DNA from: Phaffia rhodozyma
Taxonomy: Eukaryota > Basidiomycota > Tremellomycetes > Cystofilobasidiales > Mrakiaceae
DNA: 64,000 nucleotides
Reading direction: 5' to 3'
Assembly (NCBI GenBank): GCA_014706385.1
Contig: JACGZH010000005.1
Location: 1,794,313 to 1,858,312, forward strand
Shown here: piece after piece, positions 24,215 to 34,215 of the stretch
Layout: the number at the start of each line of letters is the position of its first letter
Numbering within the stretch: the first letter of the stretch is position 1
Program-made: the position numbers and the translations under genes
Notes under the pieces: model-generated
Told to the model about the DNA's origin: nothing
Seen by the model: only the letters and a program-made list of their open reading frames with translations
Database searches by the model: none

Positions 24215-27200
24215 TCAACTGAAGTACGGAAGCAAGTTCATCGAGTCCAACGGACCCCTCCACAGAACGACCAGTGTTTCCTTCCCACCTCCGAAAACGA
24301 TGTCATGCATCTCCAACACCACTCTGGCCCATCGTTGCGCATCCTTCTTCCTATCCATTCTGCCGAGTATCGACACGATCGACAACCCTATACTCAAACA
24401 TTCCATCTCGTATGCGAACGGACTAGACGTCAGTGTACCTCTTCCATCGGACTCTATCCCTTTGAACCCACAACACTCAAGCGCACGTTTCTTCCAGTAG
24501 ACCGCTTGCTCCATCAACAGCAACGTATCCTCGGGGTCCTTCATGCCGCCCATCACCTTCATCATGTGAAGGCCCGACAAGGCGTTATAGAGACAGCAGA
24601 GCTCAGACATGAAACTAGGTGAGCGTCTGGGATCGTATTTTGATTCGAGAGAACGGGCCATTTTCATGACCCTTTTGAGGGTTCTTCTCGGTGGCTTATA
24701 CATCTTTCCATTGACTATCGGGGCAACTCCAGATATGTATTCATCATATTCCAAAGCCCATTCGAGCTCATCTGGCCACATGTTACGCCCGTCCAAGGGG
24801 TCAAGCCGTTTCTCCTTGCACAGGATACAGTCGCATAGACCGATCTCGTACTTGCCAATCAACGTTGTTCGCCAGGCTAACGAGCTACCAGGGAAGTAGC
24901 TGATCGTCAGCTCTTCGCCGGGCGAGATAGTCCGGCAGGAACGAAGGACCATGATATCGCCCCAGAATACCCAACTGACGTTGGCGTAGCAGGCATGGTT
25001 GAACAACGAGGGGACAAGATAGATGCCTGTGTAGATCAAGATTTGATGTGATTTGATGTGATTTGACACAAAAAAAAAGGAAAACATTCAGAACATTGTC
25101 AGAAATTGCGAAGGAGACAGAGAAGCAAGGAAAGAGGAGGAAGAGAAAGAAGAGAAAAAGGAGAAGAAAAAGAAGGAAAAGAAGGAGAAGAGAAGAGAGA
25201 AGACATCAGAGAGGCAAAAGTACGAGACGTACCGGAACACGGCTCATCTCTATGACCACTGTACGTAGTGGGCCCAGTCTTGGGGATCAAGACCGGACTA
25301 GTCCCAAAAGAGCTGTATGTCCTGATTCCCTCCAGCCTCGACACATCCACATCCACCGACTCTCCCTCTTTCTCGATATCGCCCAGCGCGCCAGGCAGTT
25401 CGAAGGCGCTTAGATCGACCAACTCTGGATCCGAGTGTCCCGGCCCAGCATACAGCCTCTTCAACACGTCCAAGGCCCTTGGTTCGTCTTGGATCTTGTC
25501 CATCATCGCCCGTACCAGATATGCATGCGCAGGTCCTTCAGCAAATTGTTGAGTTGACACGTTCACCAGCTCCGTCACCGGCCATAAATCTCGATCCTTC
25601 AAGTCAACAGATACAAACGGCTTGCACACCACAAGTAGCTCGCCTCGCTCGATCGTTCGGTCAGCGATGACGCCCCGGATCCCACCTAACGTAGGGCTGC
25701 GGCCTATCTTGAAGGAAGGCGACACCCAGTCAGCAACTACATTCCTCGTTCCCCCCGGCTGGAGATCACCCCGAAAGATCGACGGCCAGTCGTACACACC
25801 CGTCCGAGCCTCGTCCACTCTGGCTTGTGTGAACGCCAGCAAGTCCAGAGCAGGAGCATAATCAGGAAACCGCTCAACAAACACAGTGCAGTGCTCATAT
25901 GCGACCGACCAGTCGCGCAGATCGATCGAAGCTAGCACAAGCCAGTGGTATGCCTTCTGCAGCAGATCTGACTGGGCCAAGTCCGCCCGTCCAGGTTCCT
26001 CCGCGCGTACAGCGTCAAGAAGGCCACGCAGTGCATGCTCGCCATCGACAAACGCGCCTCTGAACCGCGAGAGTCGGATCCGGCAGTGCGCTCGGTCAAG
26101 TCTGAGCACAATATGCTTGCTGTCAACGGTCAGACCCTCGGTATACGCTCGCTCGGCCGCCATGAGCCATCCTTTGTCCAGCCGTTCGTCTCCGATCGAC
26201 TTTGCCTGTTCAGCAGTCAGTCTCCGAGCATCTGTGTCGGTCGCCAGACAGACAGGTGGACTCGTCTATGTGAGCTCGCTGACAAGTCGGTCGTCTGCAC
26301 CCAGCCAGATAACATCCGAGGGTGACTCAACCCTGATCCTGGATACCTTCGTCATCTTGGTGCGTTTCCAATGAGCAATATCGATCATGTCTTCGTCCAG
26401 ACATCGAACATAGTGAGGCTCCCGGATGGCTAGCAGGCCGCCCATAGGATAGAGCGCGTCCAGTTCCGGTCCGGTCTGGACAAGCATGTCGACAGCCGTT
26501 TGTAGCTCGACGAGCTCGGCCCGGCCTGACGGGTCCTGGCCGATGAAACGGATGGAAGTGATCCTAGTGGGACGAGAGACGATCCGAATGAGCAGATATT
26601 GACCCTGAGAGTGGTGAAGTGGAGCCAAAAAAGCAGTCAAACCATGTCAGTCATCATGGCCGCTGATTCACCGCAAGTCGCATAGAGATATAGGAAAATG
26701 GTAAGGATAAGACGAAGATAAGAGAGATAAGACGGGAAGAAGCTCACATGATGGATCTTGTGCCACATCATATCACCTAGCTCGACCCGTTCTAGCTCTT
26801 GCAACGGACGAGTTGAGAAGTGCTTGCCGTCGTAAGCAGGAAGTCTCCGCGTCAAGGGTCGTTCATCTTCATCCAATCCCTGCGCACGTCGAACCTCCTG
26901 CCGATGCAGATCATCTTCCGTTCGAAGTAAAGTTTTCAGGTCCTAGACTATGGTCGATTGAGAGCATAGAGAAGAGGACAAGATGAGTCAGAGTACTTTT
27001 ACCCTACTAGCAGATGCCGACGGAAGCTTACATGTTCTGTAGAAGGCAACAAGACGACATGACGATAAGACGACAGGACGACAAGAGAACAAGACATCAA
27101 GGCAGAGTTGTCAACAGACGCCCATGCTGCTAGTCAGCCTCCTTGTCATTCAACAGTAGAGAAATATTGGACGAACGGTGGTCTATCTCAAGCAAATAGG

Positions 27201-27357
27201 AGAGCAAGCCAGGTCAGCATTGACCTGAGAGATCGACGCATGATAGGTCTGATGGACAAACTGACTCTTCAGCAGAGGATCGTTCTTCTTCGAAGTTGAC
27301 CTGTAGCCATTTGACGAAGTATGGGTCCCGAAAATCCCTATAGTCGTAGAAGAGCAT
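24215..27357 (-). CDS. SET-domain protein with helical (TPR-like) N-terminal region, SMYD-like
   Basis: Stop at 24215. C-terminal exons carry the SET core: SPTLGGIRGVIADRTIERGE, then after an insertion GIYLVPSLFNHACYANVSW, GEELTISYF, and the post-SET cysteines YEIGLCDCILCKEKR. These match SMYD-type lysine methyltransferases, without a visible MYND zinc finger. The middle exon (about 25240-26163) has helical repeats resembling TPRs (AYTEGLTVDSKHIVLRLDRA, RFRGAFVDGEHALRGL). Upstream exons (26270-26610 and 26745-26940) encode a further conserved-looking part. The first exon is tentative: MLFYDYRDFRDPYFVKWLQ starting at 27357, because the 26940 exon is preceded by an in-frame stop. The intron near 25090-25230 is almost pure purine on the plus strand. 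Confidence 0.72.
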
Positions 27358-28530
27358 GGTCAAAGGTGAGAGGGATATCTTAACAGGTGTGGTGGCGAAA
27401 CAGATGTCCTTCTTTACGGTCTGCGTGACGTGACCGACGGTTGGCCGACAGTGTCAAACGGACCGAGGACGCTAGCCGAGCGAGTCACACGCATGCCATC
27501 GACACGGGTGCCAAGGCGAGAAATAGAGTTCGAGCTTTCTGGGAACAGATCAAGCAGATGCAGAGAGATAGTCCTGGACAGCATAGTCAGCGACAAAAAG
27601 CAGACGAAAGAGAGCGACCAGGATCCAAGCTTAAGATCAACGCTCGAGATCCAGCTCCAACAGGTCAGCGCCACCGTTCTCTTGACGTTCTCAGGGTGTC
27701 AGAGCCATATGCGTATATATAAACATGCTTGTGAACGAGGTCTGATCATATGCGAGAGCAGAAGAAGGGTCAGATAGAAGTAGAGGCAGAGAGAGAAAGA
27801 AACAAGGTGGAAAGAAACAAGATGGAAAGGCAGGGCTAGGAAAGGAACGGAGAGGAACGGAAAGTGAGGGCAAAGTGAAAGAAATCACCGACTAGCCCAA
27901 ATCTCAACTAGTAATCAATATAGAAACAGCCAATAAACTACCAGCTAACGAATCACCAACCATCACATACCTACTACCAAGCCGTCAGAGATCGGTCTGA
28001 GTGGCTGACACTGTATCCTAGTAGATGCAACCTTGACGCTATGTGTTTCCCATCTCCCAGCTTCCGAGATCTGTATGCATCCTTCCCGTCTTGCTTCTGC
28101 GTTTGTATGATGAACAGATACAAGCACTTTGTCGCCTTTTCATTCTTCGTAGTTCGTGTCTCCTTCCTCTTTCGTTTTATCCTCTCGTGTTGTCTCTTTT
28201 TTTTCTCTCTCTCATGTCTGGGTCCTGCCGTCTTTGTTGAAAGCTCCCGTCTTCGTACTTCACATTACAAGTCTATGCATATGTCTTTGGCCATCGCATG
28301 ATTTTTCGAGAGCCTGAGCTGGTGGACATGTCCTGATACAAATCGACCAATCATCCCATCAGCCAAACAACTCGACCAAGCCAACAGAGCACAAAACAAA
28401 GCACAAAACAATCGAAGCCCATCATATACAACACGAAAAAAACATAATAGAAACATACAGACAGTTGATGATAACAAGATGTCAGTCGTGTAGCGTTCTG
28501 TCCGCTGTCGTTAGTCGACCACATCGTTCT
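27358..28530. other. Intergenic stretch without supported gene
   Basis: Upstream of the SET gene and downstream of the membrane-protein gene. It has a purine-rich tract at 27760-27870 and a pyrimidine-rich tract at 28090-28220. Open frames here are low-complexity products of those tracts. Confidence 0.45.
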
Positions 28531-29245
28531 CTACAGAGTGTCTCTTCCGATACCTAATAGCCAGATAAGCTTCAGTGCAGTGGCTACCGGTAGTCCAAAG
28601 ATAAGACCCTTCATGCTGTCTGTCCAGACCGAAGGAGTGGCAAGCAGAGATCTGGGATACTTCAACACGACCACGCTGTACAGCTAGACCTGACGAACGA
28701 CAACAAGCATCGATCTTAGTCAACAGAGCGCACAACATGTGCATCTCACACTTACATGAGAGAACAGCCCGGCGTAGATGATGAGCTTCATCAGCCCTTG
28801 TTGCAGCCTGGGCAGCCCCTTCAGGCGGTTGCGAGCAAAGAGAGTACCACCTATGAACAGGATAGCTATCACCGGATATGCTGCGTATGTACTCATGGCA
28901 TATCAGCAGAGAGCGATCAGGACGTCAGCACGATCGCCCACCCACCTTGAGCACCAGTGGTCGTAGCGATTTGGACCCGCAGACTTGATGCAAGACCGTC
29001 GGTAGCTCTGTCGTAGCCGGCTGGTAGTATCCTGGCGAACGTTCCCATCGGATCACCGACATGCTGGAACGTCAACGGAAGGAGTGCTGCCTGTCGGTCG
29101 ACAGAGTGGATCAGAGTCGAATGGAGTGTGAGTTGTGAGGTGGAAGCTAAGAGCCAAGTGCTGAGATCATGAGAACATCGCTCACAGCTTGTAGTCCTAC
29201 GAACGTGAAGCTGAACCAGTCGGGCAGGACATCTGGGAGGGACAT
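28531..29245 (-). CDS. Hypothetical small multi-span membrane protein
   Basis: The minus-strand ATG at 29245 starts MSLPDVLPDWFSFTFVGLQA. Three introns (about 29188-29094, 28944-28880 and 28754-28687) give a product of about 160 residues ending at the TAG at 28531. Four hydrophobic segments are visible: FVGLQAAALLPLTF, YPVIAILFIGGTLFA, LIIYAGLFSHLYSVVVL and GLIFGLPVATALKLIWLLGI, so it is probably an integral membrane protein. No family is recognised. The clean GT-AG junctions and the alternation of hydrophobic segments across exons favour a real gene. Confidence 0.55.
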
Positions 29246-30002
29246 CAAGGGCTGCTAGAGATCGCTGAGTGGTGAAGTACTGATATGGGCACAGACAGTG
29301 AGGCTGGGATGGCCAAGTGTCTGGATGGACTCGGTGCAGCTTGGCTCTGGAACAAAGAAAGAGTCGTACAATGTAGCAGAGCAACGATGAGGACGAAGGT
29401 GAGGAGAACGAGTAGAAAGAGGAGGAGAAGAATCAGCGATGGCGAACTATGATGGGCCACTGTGATGGCGGACTGTCACGAGACGAGGTGTCCGGCTGGA
29501 TGATCAAGAGAAGGGAGATCGTGTCCGTGTTACGTTGCATCCGGTAGCCACGCGGTAGCCATGGTGGCATCCGTGGTCAACCCTCGACGTGGACTTACAG
29601 CCTCGACAAGGCGCATGCCTTCTGACGTGCACTCATCTTTGTTGAGTACTTGACTGTCTCGACATCGTTGTAGTTGTAGATGCGATCATTCTCTCAAACG
29701 CAGCACTATCAGATCTTGTAAGGGGTCCCGAGAGCGTCTCTTCACAAAGCTGCTGAACGCCTAGCTAGTTCTCCTCTGTTCTCCTGGTTTCTCGATCCAT
29801 TCTTCCTGGCACACCTGGGCAAAGTGTATATGACTGAGGGAAAGCAGTGAGAACTTGATGGCGAACAAGTGTCCAAGCGAACAGTCCACTCTTGACCTTT
29901 GAATCTTATGTAACAGTCCGGCAGCTATTCCAATGCGTGTTCATCAACCTGTGCGCACATTTTGACAGTCTAGGTTACTGTCCATTCACGACAAGATATC
30001 AG
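29246..30002. other. Intergenic, with tRNA-His-linked repeat
   Basis: Upstream of the membrane-protein gene and of tRNA-His. Holds the dispersed repeat at 29721-29900; nothing else is recognised. Confidence 0.45.
29721..29900 (+). repeat. Dispersed repeat beside tRNA-His, copy 2
   Basis: Diverged relative of 5817-5994 (shared TCCTGGTTTCTCGATCCAT-type block, ACACCTGGG, GAACAAGTGTCC and ACAGTCCA). It ends about 100 nt upstream of the plus-strand tRNA-His at 30003, reading toward the tRNA, whereas copy 1 reads away from its tRNA. Confidence 0.55.
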
Positions 30003-30096
30003 GATCGTATAGTATAGTGGTTAGTACTTCCGCTTGTGGTTCTTCAACCGAAACGCAAAGTCGCGGACGACGGGTGTTCAATTCACCCTACGGTCA
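30003..30096 (+). tRNA. tRNA-His-GTG: tRNA-His(GTG), intron-containing
   Basis: Same exon sequence as the 5589-5678 gene: acceptor GATCGTA/TACGGTC, anticodon loop TTGTGG, T-arm GGGTG-TTCAATT-CACCC, discriminator A. The intron is about 22 nt and shares its last part (AACGCAAAGTC) with the other copy but differs before it. A T-run (TTCTTTTT) follows as terminator. It lies 1.25 kb left of the tRNA array. Confidence 0.95.
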
Positions 30097-30180
30097 TTCT
30101 TTTTGCCCCGTCGGTGCTCATATGTGTGTAGGTACAGAATGTAACAGAAGGCTCGGTATACCGGAACGGGCATCTGTAAA

Positions 30181-30880
30181 AGGGCGGAAGAGCCGGGCGA
30201 CTGTTTTGTTGCGACTTGACTAGGTGGAGAGTTCTATCATCACAAGTTGTCTCAAAACTCAGGCTCTTGGATCTTCACAGGCGCGGCAGAGATAGAGACA
30301 TTGCAAGAATCACCGATCAAACAACCTCGAATGAGGATGACAGGACTCGGACTTGAGAGAGAAGAGAAAGAGAACAATATAAAAAAGGAAAGCGACCAAG
30401 TACTTTGCGACTCCTCGTCGCCTAGGCATGAATGCAAGCAGGAAAGGGCGCGAGTGTTAGGGGCGCAGGCAAGGGGGCTGAGTGGGGACGGTACTCAGCA
30501 CGCTTGAGCTCTCAAGAGGGAAGGGATCATGCAATATTGCAGAGGGATATGAGGAGATTGCTGAAGGGAACTATGAGGAGTTAACGAGGTTCTGTGAGGG
30601 CGGAAGGGCCCGGCAACCGATTGTTGCGACTTGGTTGGCTGTAGAGTTTTCAGATGAGGATGTACGTGGAAGGCTCAGGCTCTCGAGGATTTAGGAAGAT
30701 GCCAAAGTTATAGGCATAGGTGTAATGATAGATAGGACGAAGATACTTCGAACGAAGATGACAAAATCCAAACTTGAGAGAAAAGAGAAAAGAGGAAAAG
30801 AACTATGGGAAAGGGAAAGCGACGAAGTACTTGTATCTCTCCGTCGCTCGGCATGTATGCAAGCCCGAAGGGGTGCAAGA
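30181..30880 (+). repeat. Decayed direct duplication of about 0.3 kb at 0.42 kb spacing
   Basis: Segments 30181-30460 and 30597-30880 align in the same orientation: AGGGCGGAAG, GTTGCGACTTG, TAGAGTT, CTCAGGCTCT, AATGAGGATGACA-type, CTTGAGAGA, GGAAAGCGAC, AAGTACTT, GTCGC and GCATG appear in order in both. No gene is recognised; the block sits directly left of the tRNA array. Confidence 0.6.
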
Positions 30881-31345
30881 CGGAAAGGATGCATACAGGT
30901 ATCGAAGTGTGAAAAATACAGAGGGTAATAAATACGTATTGTTAAGATGGTATGCAAATGCATACAAGCATATACTACTCGGTCTGATCCCTGACAGGTT
31001 CCAAGCTTGGGGGAGAAAAGGGGAGATAGCTAACGACTACCTTGTATATATGTCATTTGAGATGTTAGGCCAAGCAAACACAAGCAAACACAAGCAAGAG
31101 CGAAGAGATACCAAGGAAGAGTCAAGATATAACCAAGAGAGAGTTGAGCAGTACCAAAAGACTGTTGCAAGAATGGGTCTACGTTGCGCAAGGTCACCCT
31201 GCGCGGGTCCAACCGGGTCAACTCATGACATCCAGTGTCATATTCTAAAGCAGAGACGATGATCAATTCAAAGGGAGCAGAATCTAACAAGATAACCTGG
31301 TAGATATTGAGAGTGACAATTTCTGATTCAACATGATCGTTATTT
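30881..31345. other. Single-copy left flank of the tRNA array
   Basis: No gene recognised. It ends at TTATTT just before the first array base. The GCGGT/GAGGT minisatellite that precedes every later unit start is missing here. Confidence 0.5.
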
Positions 31346-31416
31346 TGGTATGATGCTATCAGAAACAGAGTCTTGATTGCAAAACCACACGGAACCTCTC
31401 GGCGGGGGGCAAAAGA

Positions 31417-31498
31417 TGAACAGAGGGGGATTCGAACCCCCGCATCTTGCGATATCAGAACTTGAGTCTGACGCCTTAGACCGCTCGGCCATCTGTCC
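31417..31498 (-). tRNA. tRNA-Leu-CAA: tRNA-Leu(CAA)
   Basis: Acceptor GGACAGA/TCTGTTC, D-arm GCCGAGCGGTCTAAGGC, anticodon stem TCAGA/TCTGA with loop CTCAAGT, variable arm TATCGCAAGATGC, T-arm GGGGG-TTCGAAT-CCCCC, discriminator A. No intron, although Leu(CAA) genes of many eukaryotes have one. Confidence 0.96.
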
Positions 31499-31585
31499 GG
31501 ATGGGGTGCGTGAGGTGTGTGTGGGTGCGGGAGTGTGCGGGAGTGTGGGCGGGGTAGAGCGAGTGCACCCTGCCCGGGCACACAC

Positions 31586-31671
31586 GCCCCGTTGGCAGAA
31601 TGGTAACGCGTCTCCTTCCTACTGTCTGGTGAGAGAGGTGAAGATTCTGGGTTCAATCCCCAGGCGGGGTT
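31586..31671 (+). tRNA. tRNA-Arg-CCT: tRNA-Arg(CCT), intron-containing
   Basis: Acceptor GCCCCGT/GCGGGGT, loop TTCCTA then an intron of about 14 nt, anticodon stem TCTCC/GGTGA with one T-T mismatch, T-arm CTGGG-TTCAATC-CCCAG. Discriminator T, shared with the two other Arg genes in the unit. Confidence 0.93.
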
Positions 31672-31846
31672 TCTCTTTTTTTGCGGCGGGCGTGGTTGGG
31701 GTGTGAGTGGGGTGTGGTTGGGGTGTGAGTGGGGTGTGAGTGAGAATGTGGGTGTACACGTGAGACGCTTGGTATGCTGGCGGGCTGTAGAGTGTGGACT
31801 GTATGCGCAGGGTATAGGACTGATGTATGTGGACCCTCCCATCAAG

Positions 31847-31918
31847 GGGATGTTCGTATAATGGTTATTATTCCAGATTTCCATTCTGGAGACAGGTGTT
31901 CGATTCACCTACATCTCA
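31847..31918 (+). tRNA. tRNA-Gly-TCC: tRNA-Gly(TCC)
   Basis: Acceptor GGGATGT/ACATCTC, D-arm GTATAATGGTTATTAT, anticodon stem CCAGA/TCTGG with loop TTTCCAT, T-arm AGGTG-TTCGATT-CACCT, discriminator A. No intron. Confidence 0.95.
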
Positions 31919-32086
31919 TTTTTGTCATTTTTTTTTTGTGCGCGTGGCGGGGGCGGAGGCGGTGGCAGTACAAGACACTGTGCGGACGGCGGCAAGACTC
32001 TGAGGCACACGACCGGGGCGTGGGAGGGGCTAGTTGGGTGGCGGCGTTGGTGTCTAGGGGTACGGGCCGGGCTGGGGACTATAACC

Positions 32087-32180
32087 GCCCTGTTAGCTCA
32101 ATCGGTAGAGCGTCAGACTCTTACCCAGTCTCTTGACAGTTGGCATCTGAAGGCTGGGGGTTCGACCCCCCCATGGGGCT
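32087..32180 (+). tRNA. tRNA-Lys-CTT: tRNA-Lys(CTT), intron-containing
   Basis: Acceptor GCCCTGT/ATGGGGC, D-arm GCTCAATCGGTAGAGC, anticodon stem TCAGA/TCTGA, loop CTCTTA followed by an intron of about 21 nt, T-arm GGGGG-TTCGACC-CCCCC, discriminator T. Confidence 0.96.
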
Positions 32181-32398
32181 AGCTTCGTTTTTGTGTGTCG
32201 GTGTGATTTTTTGTTTCTGTTTCTGTTTCTGTTTTCGTTCTTTGTGTTTTTGTTTGCTGGCTTGGTGTGCGCTTGGTGGGCCGTCGACGGTGGAAGGGTG
32301 CATGGAGGGTTGAACAGAGGTGAGAGGTGGGTCGGCTGGTGGGTCGCGCGGGCATGTCTGACGATCTGGGCTGGCAGCACGGACAGACAGACACACAC

Positions 32399-32471
32399 GG
32401 GGATTTAGCTCAGTTGGCAGAGCGCAATCTTAGCATGGTTGAGGTCGTGAGTTCGATTCTTACAATCTCCA
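32399..32471 (+). tRNA. tRNA-Ala-AGC: tRNA-Ala(AGC)
   Basis: Acceptor GGGGATT/AATCTCC, D-arm GCTCAGTTGGCAGAGC, anticodon stem CAATC/GGTTG with loop TTAGCAT, T-arm GTGAG-TTCGATT-CTTAC, discriminator A. No intron. A T-run follows. Confidence 0.96.
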
Positions 32472-32675
32472 CTTTTTTGTGTCGTTTTTTTTGTGTTTTT
32501 TGGTAGTCTTTTTTTTTTTTTTTCCGCCCGCTGCCTTTTCTTGCACTCTCTTCTTTCGCTCTGCTCCTCTCGGTCATGCTCCGTCCTGCCCACCACATCA
32601 CACACCATGTGTTGCACCGAGACAGGCCGGCTGCTGCGAGCACACTGGCCGACCGGCCGGACAGGCCTTCATCCA

Positions 32676-32768
32676 GGTGAGGTGGCCGAGTGGTCTAAGG
32701 CGCTGTGTTAAGGCTCTTTCTATGCCCCGCAGTCAGTAATGGCGCGAGTTCGAATCTCGCCCTCATCA
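32676..32768 (+). tRNA. tRNA-Leu-AAG: tRNA-Leu(AAG), intron-containing
   Basis: Acceptor GGTGAGG/CCTCATC, D-arm GCCGAGTGGTCTAAGGC, anticodon stem CTGTG/CGCAG, loop TTAAGG then an intron of about 13 nt, long variable arm, T-arm GCGAG-TTCGAAT-CTCGC, discriminator A. Close relative of the Leu(TAG) gene at 33486. Confidence 0.95.
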
Positions 32769-32939
32769 CTTTTTGTCCGGCCGGCACGGGCCGTGCCTCT
32801 CGGGTCTGCCTGGCCGGGCTGTGCTCTCAGGTGCGGTGCCATGGTAGTATGATGCCACGTTGCAACACTGCCACACCCCCTTGCTGTCTGCCGGTCCGTT
32901 TTGGACTGTGGACTGAATGAACAGACCGTACAGCATCCA

Positions 32940-33010
32940 ACAGCTGTGGTGAAATGGTATCATTGGTGCTTGCCATGCACTAGGCCGGGGTTCGATTCCC
33001 CGCGGTTGTA
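32940..33010 (+). tRNA. tRNA-Gly-GCC: tRNA-Gly(GCC)
   Basis: Acceptor ACAGCTG/CGGTTGT, D-arm GTGAAATGGTATCAT, anticodon stem GGTGC/GCACT with loop TTGCCAT, T-arm CGGGG-TTCGATT-CCCCG, discriminator A. The first pair is A-T rather than the usual G-C. Confidence 0.93.
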
Positions 33011-33201
33011 TCCTTTTTTTTTCTCGTCCCACACACCGATCGGCTCTGTGCTGGCGGGTGCACATCTGCCGATCGTCCGTGTTCGGTCTCGCCGGCTGGT
33101 GCGATGATGGTGTGTGCTGCCGTTCGGACGAGCAGTGCGTCTGTGCCGACACAGGGGCAGGACACGAAGGACGTACCGACGCGCTCGGTGGACACCAACC
33201 G

Positions 33202-33274
33202 TCCTTCTTAGCTCAGTTGGTAGAGCGCGACACTAGTAATGTCGAGGTCAGTCGTTCAAATCGGCTAGCAGGAA
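33202..33274 (+). tRNA. tRNA-Thr-AGT: tRNA-Thr(AGT)
   Basis: Acceptor TCCTTCT/AGCAGGA with one mismatch at the fifth pair, D-arm GCTCAGTTGGTAGAGC, anticodon stem CGACA/TGTCG with loop CTAGTAA, T-arm AGTCG-TTCAAAT-CGGCT, discriminator A. No intron. Confidence 0.93.
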
Positions 33275-33485
33275 CATTCTTCTTTTTTTTTTATTCTCCG
33301 TTCATTTCCGTTCATTTCTTCTTCTTCTTTTTCTGTTGTATCCTTCCCTGTCGTCCCGGCGGGCGTCTGGTCGACGCGTGCTCGTTAGGGTTCCGCACAA
33401 AGCAAGCACCACACCACACCACACACCACAAACGACACCACAAACAACACCACAAACAACACCACAAACGCAGGGAAAGCATGCT

Positions 33486-33584
33486 GGTGAAGTGGCCGAG
33501 TGGTCTAAGGCGCTGTGTTTAGGTCTCTCTTCCGAGTCCAGACCGCAGTCAGTAATGGCGCGAGTTCAAATCTCGTCTTCATCA
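33486..33584 (+). tRNA. tRNA-Leu-TAG: tRNA-Leu(TAG), intron-containing
   Basis: Acceptor GGTGAAG/CTTCATC, anticodon stem CTGTG/CGCAG, loop TTTAGG then an intron of about 19 nt, variable arm as in Leu(AAG), T-loop TTCAAAT, discriminator A. Body nearly identical to the Leu(AAG) gene at 32676, so probably a duplicate with a changed anticodon. Confidence 0.95.
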
Positions 33585-33618
33585 TTCCTTTTGTCCCGGC
33601 CGGGGGGGCAGGGCAGCT

Positions 33619-33700
33619 GGGGATTTAGGCTAGTTGGTAAACTGGACGCTTCGCACTGTCGATCATGTGTCATTCCTGGGTTCGATTCCCGGAGTCTCCA
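33619..33700 (+). tRNA. tRNA-Ala-CGC: tRNA-Ala(CGC), intron-containing, odd D-arm
   Basis: Acceptor GGGGATT/AGTCTCC as in Ala(AGC), anticodon stem GACGC/GTGTC, loop TTCGCA then an intron of about 10 nt, T-arm CTGGG-TTCGATT-CCCGG, discriminator A. The D region GGCTAGTTGGTAAACTG does not form the normal 4-bp stem; alternative pairing AGTT/AACT is possible. It could be a weakened gene. Confidence 0.82.
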
Positions 33701-33869
33701 TCTCTTTTTGGTGTGTTTCGGTGTGTTTTGTTTTATCTTGGCGTATTTGATTTCGTTGCATTTCATATGGCATGTTGTGTGTCGTGTTGTGTGTCGTGTT
33801 CTGTGTGTCTTCTCTTGGTCTGCTGCCCACCGGCTTGTCCTCACCGCTCACCGAGCGGCGTCCATCCAA

Positions 33870-33979
33870 GGCCGTTTGGCGGAGTGGTCTAACGCGGTAG
33901 CCTCGAACGAGTCCCCTCTGTGGGACGACGCGACAGCTACTCTTCTCTGAAGGCGTAGGTTCAAATCCTACAGCGGTCG
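33870..33979 (+). tRNA. tRNA-Ser-CGA: tRNA-Ser(CGA), intron-containing
   Basis: Acceptor GGCCGTT/AGCGGTC, D-arm GCGGAGTGGTCTAACGC, anticodon stem GTAGC/GCTAC, loop CTCGAA then an intron of about 27 nt, long variable arm TCTTCTCTGAAGGC, T-arm GTAGG-TTCAAAT-CCTAC, discriminator G. Confidence 0.96.
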
Positions 33980-34121
33980 TCCTTTCTCTTTTTCTTTTTG
34001 CCCACTTCCGTTCTCTCTGCCTTCTGTCGCGTCGATCCTTCCTTGCTGTCTGTGTTTGCTGTCTCCGCATGCTCACACCCCGCCAGGCAGACAGACAGAC
34101 GGGCTGACGGGCTGCCATCGT

Positions 34122-34215
34122 GCGTGATTGGTGTAGTGGTATCACGCCAAGTTTGGGCACACTTTCTGCCGTGCACATCTCTTGGAGGTCTTCGGTTCAA
34201 TCCCGGAATCGCGCC
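34122..34215 (+). tRNA. tRNA-Pro-TGG: tRNA-Pro(TGG), intron-containing
   Basis: Acceptor GCGTGAT/ATCGCGC, D-arm GTGTAGTGGTATCAC, anticodon stem CCAAG/CTTGG, loop TTTGGG then an intron of about 22 nt, T-arm TTCGG-TTCAATC-CCGGA, discriminator C. Sister of the Pro genes at 35313 and 38084. Confidence 0.95.
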
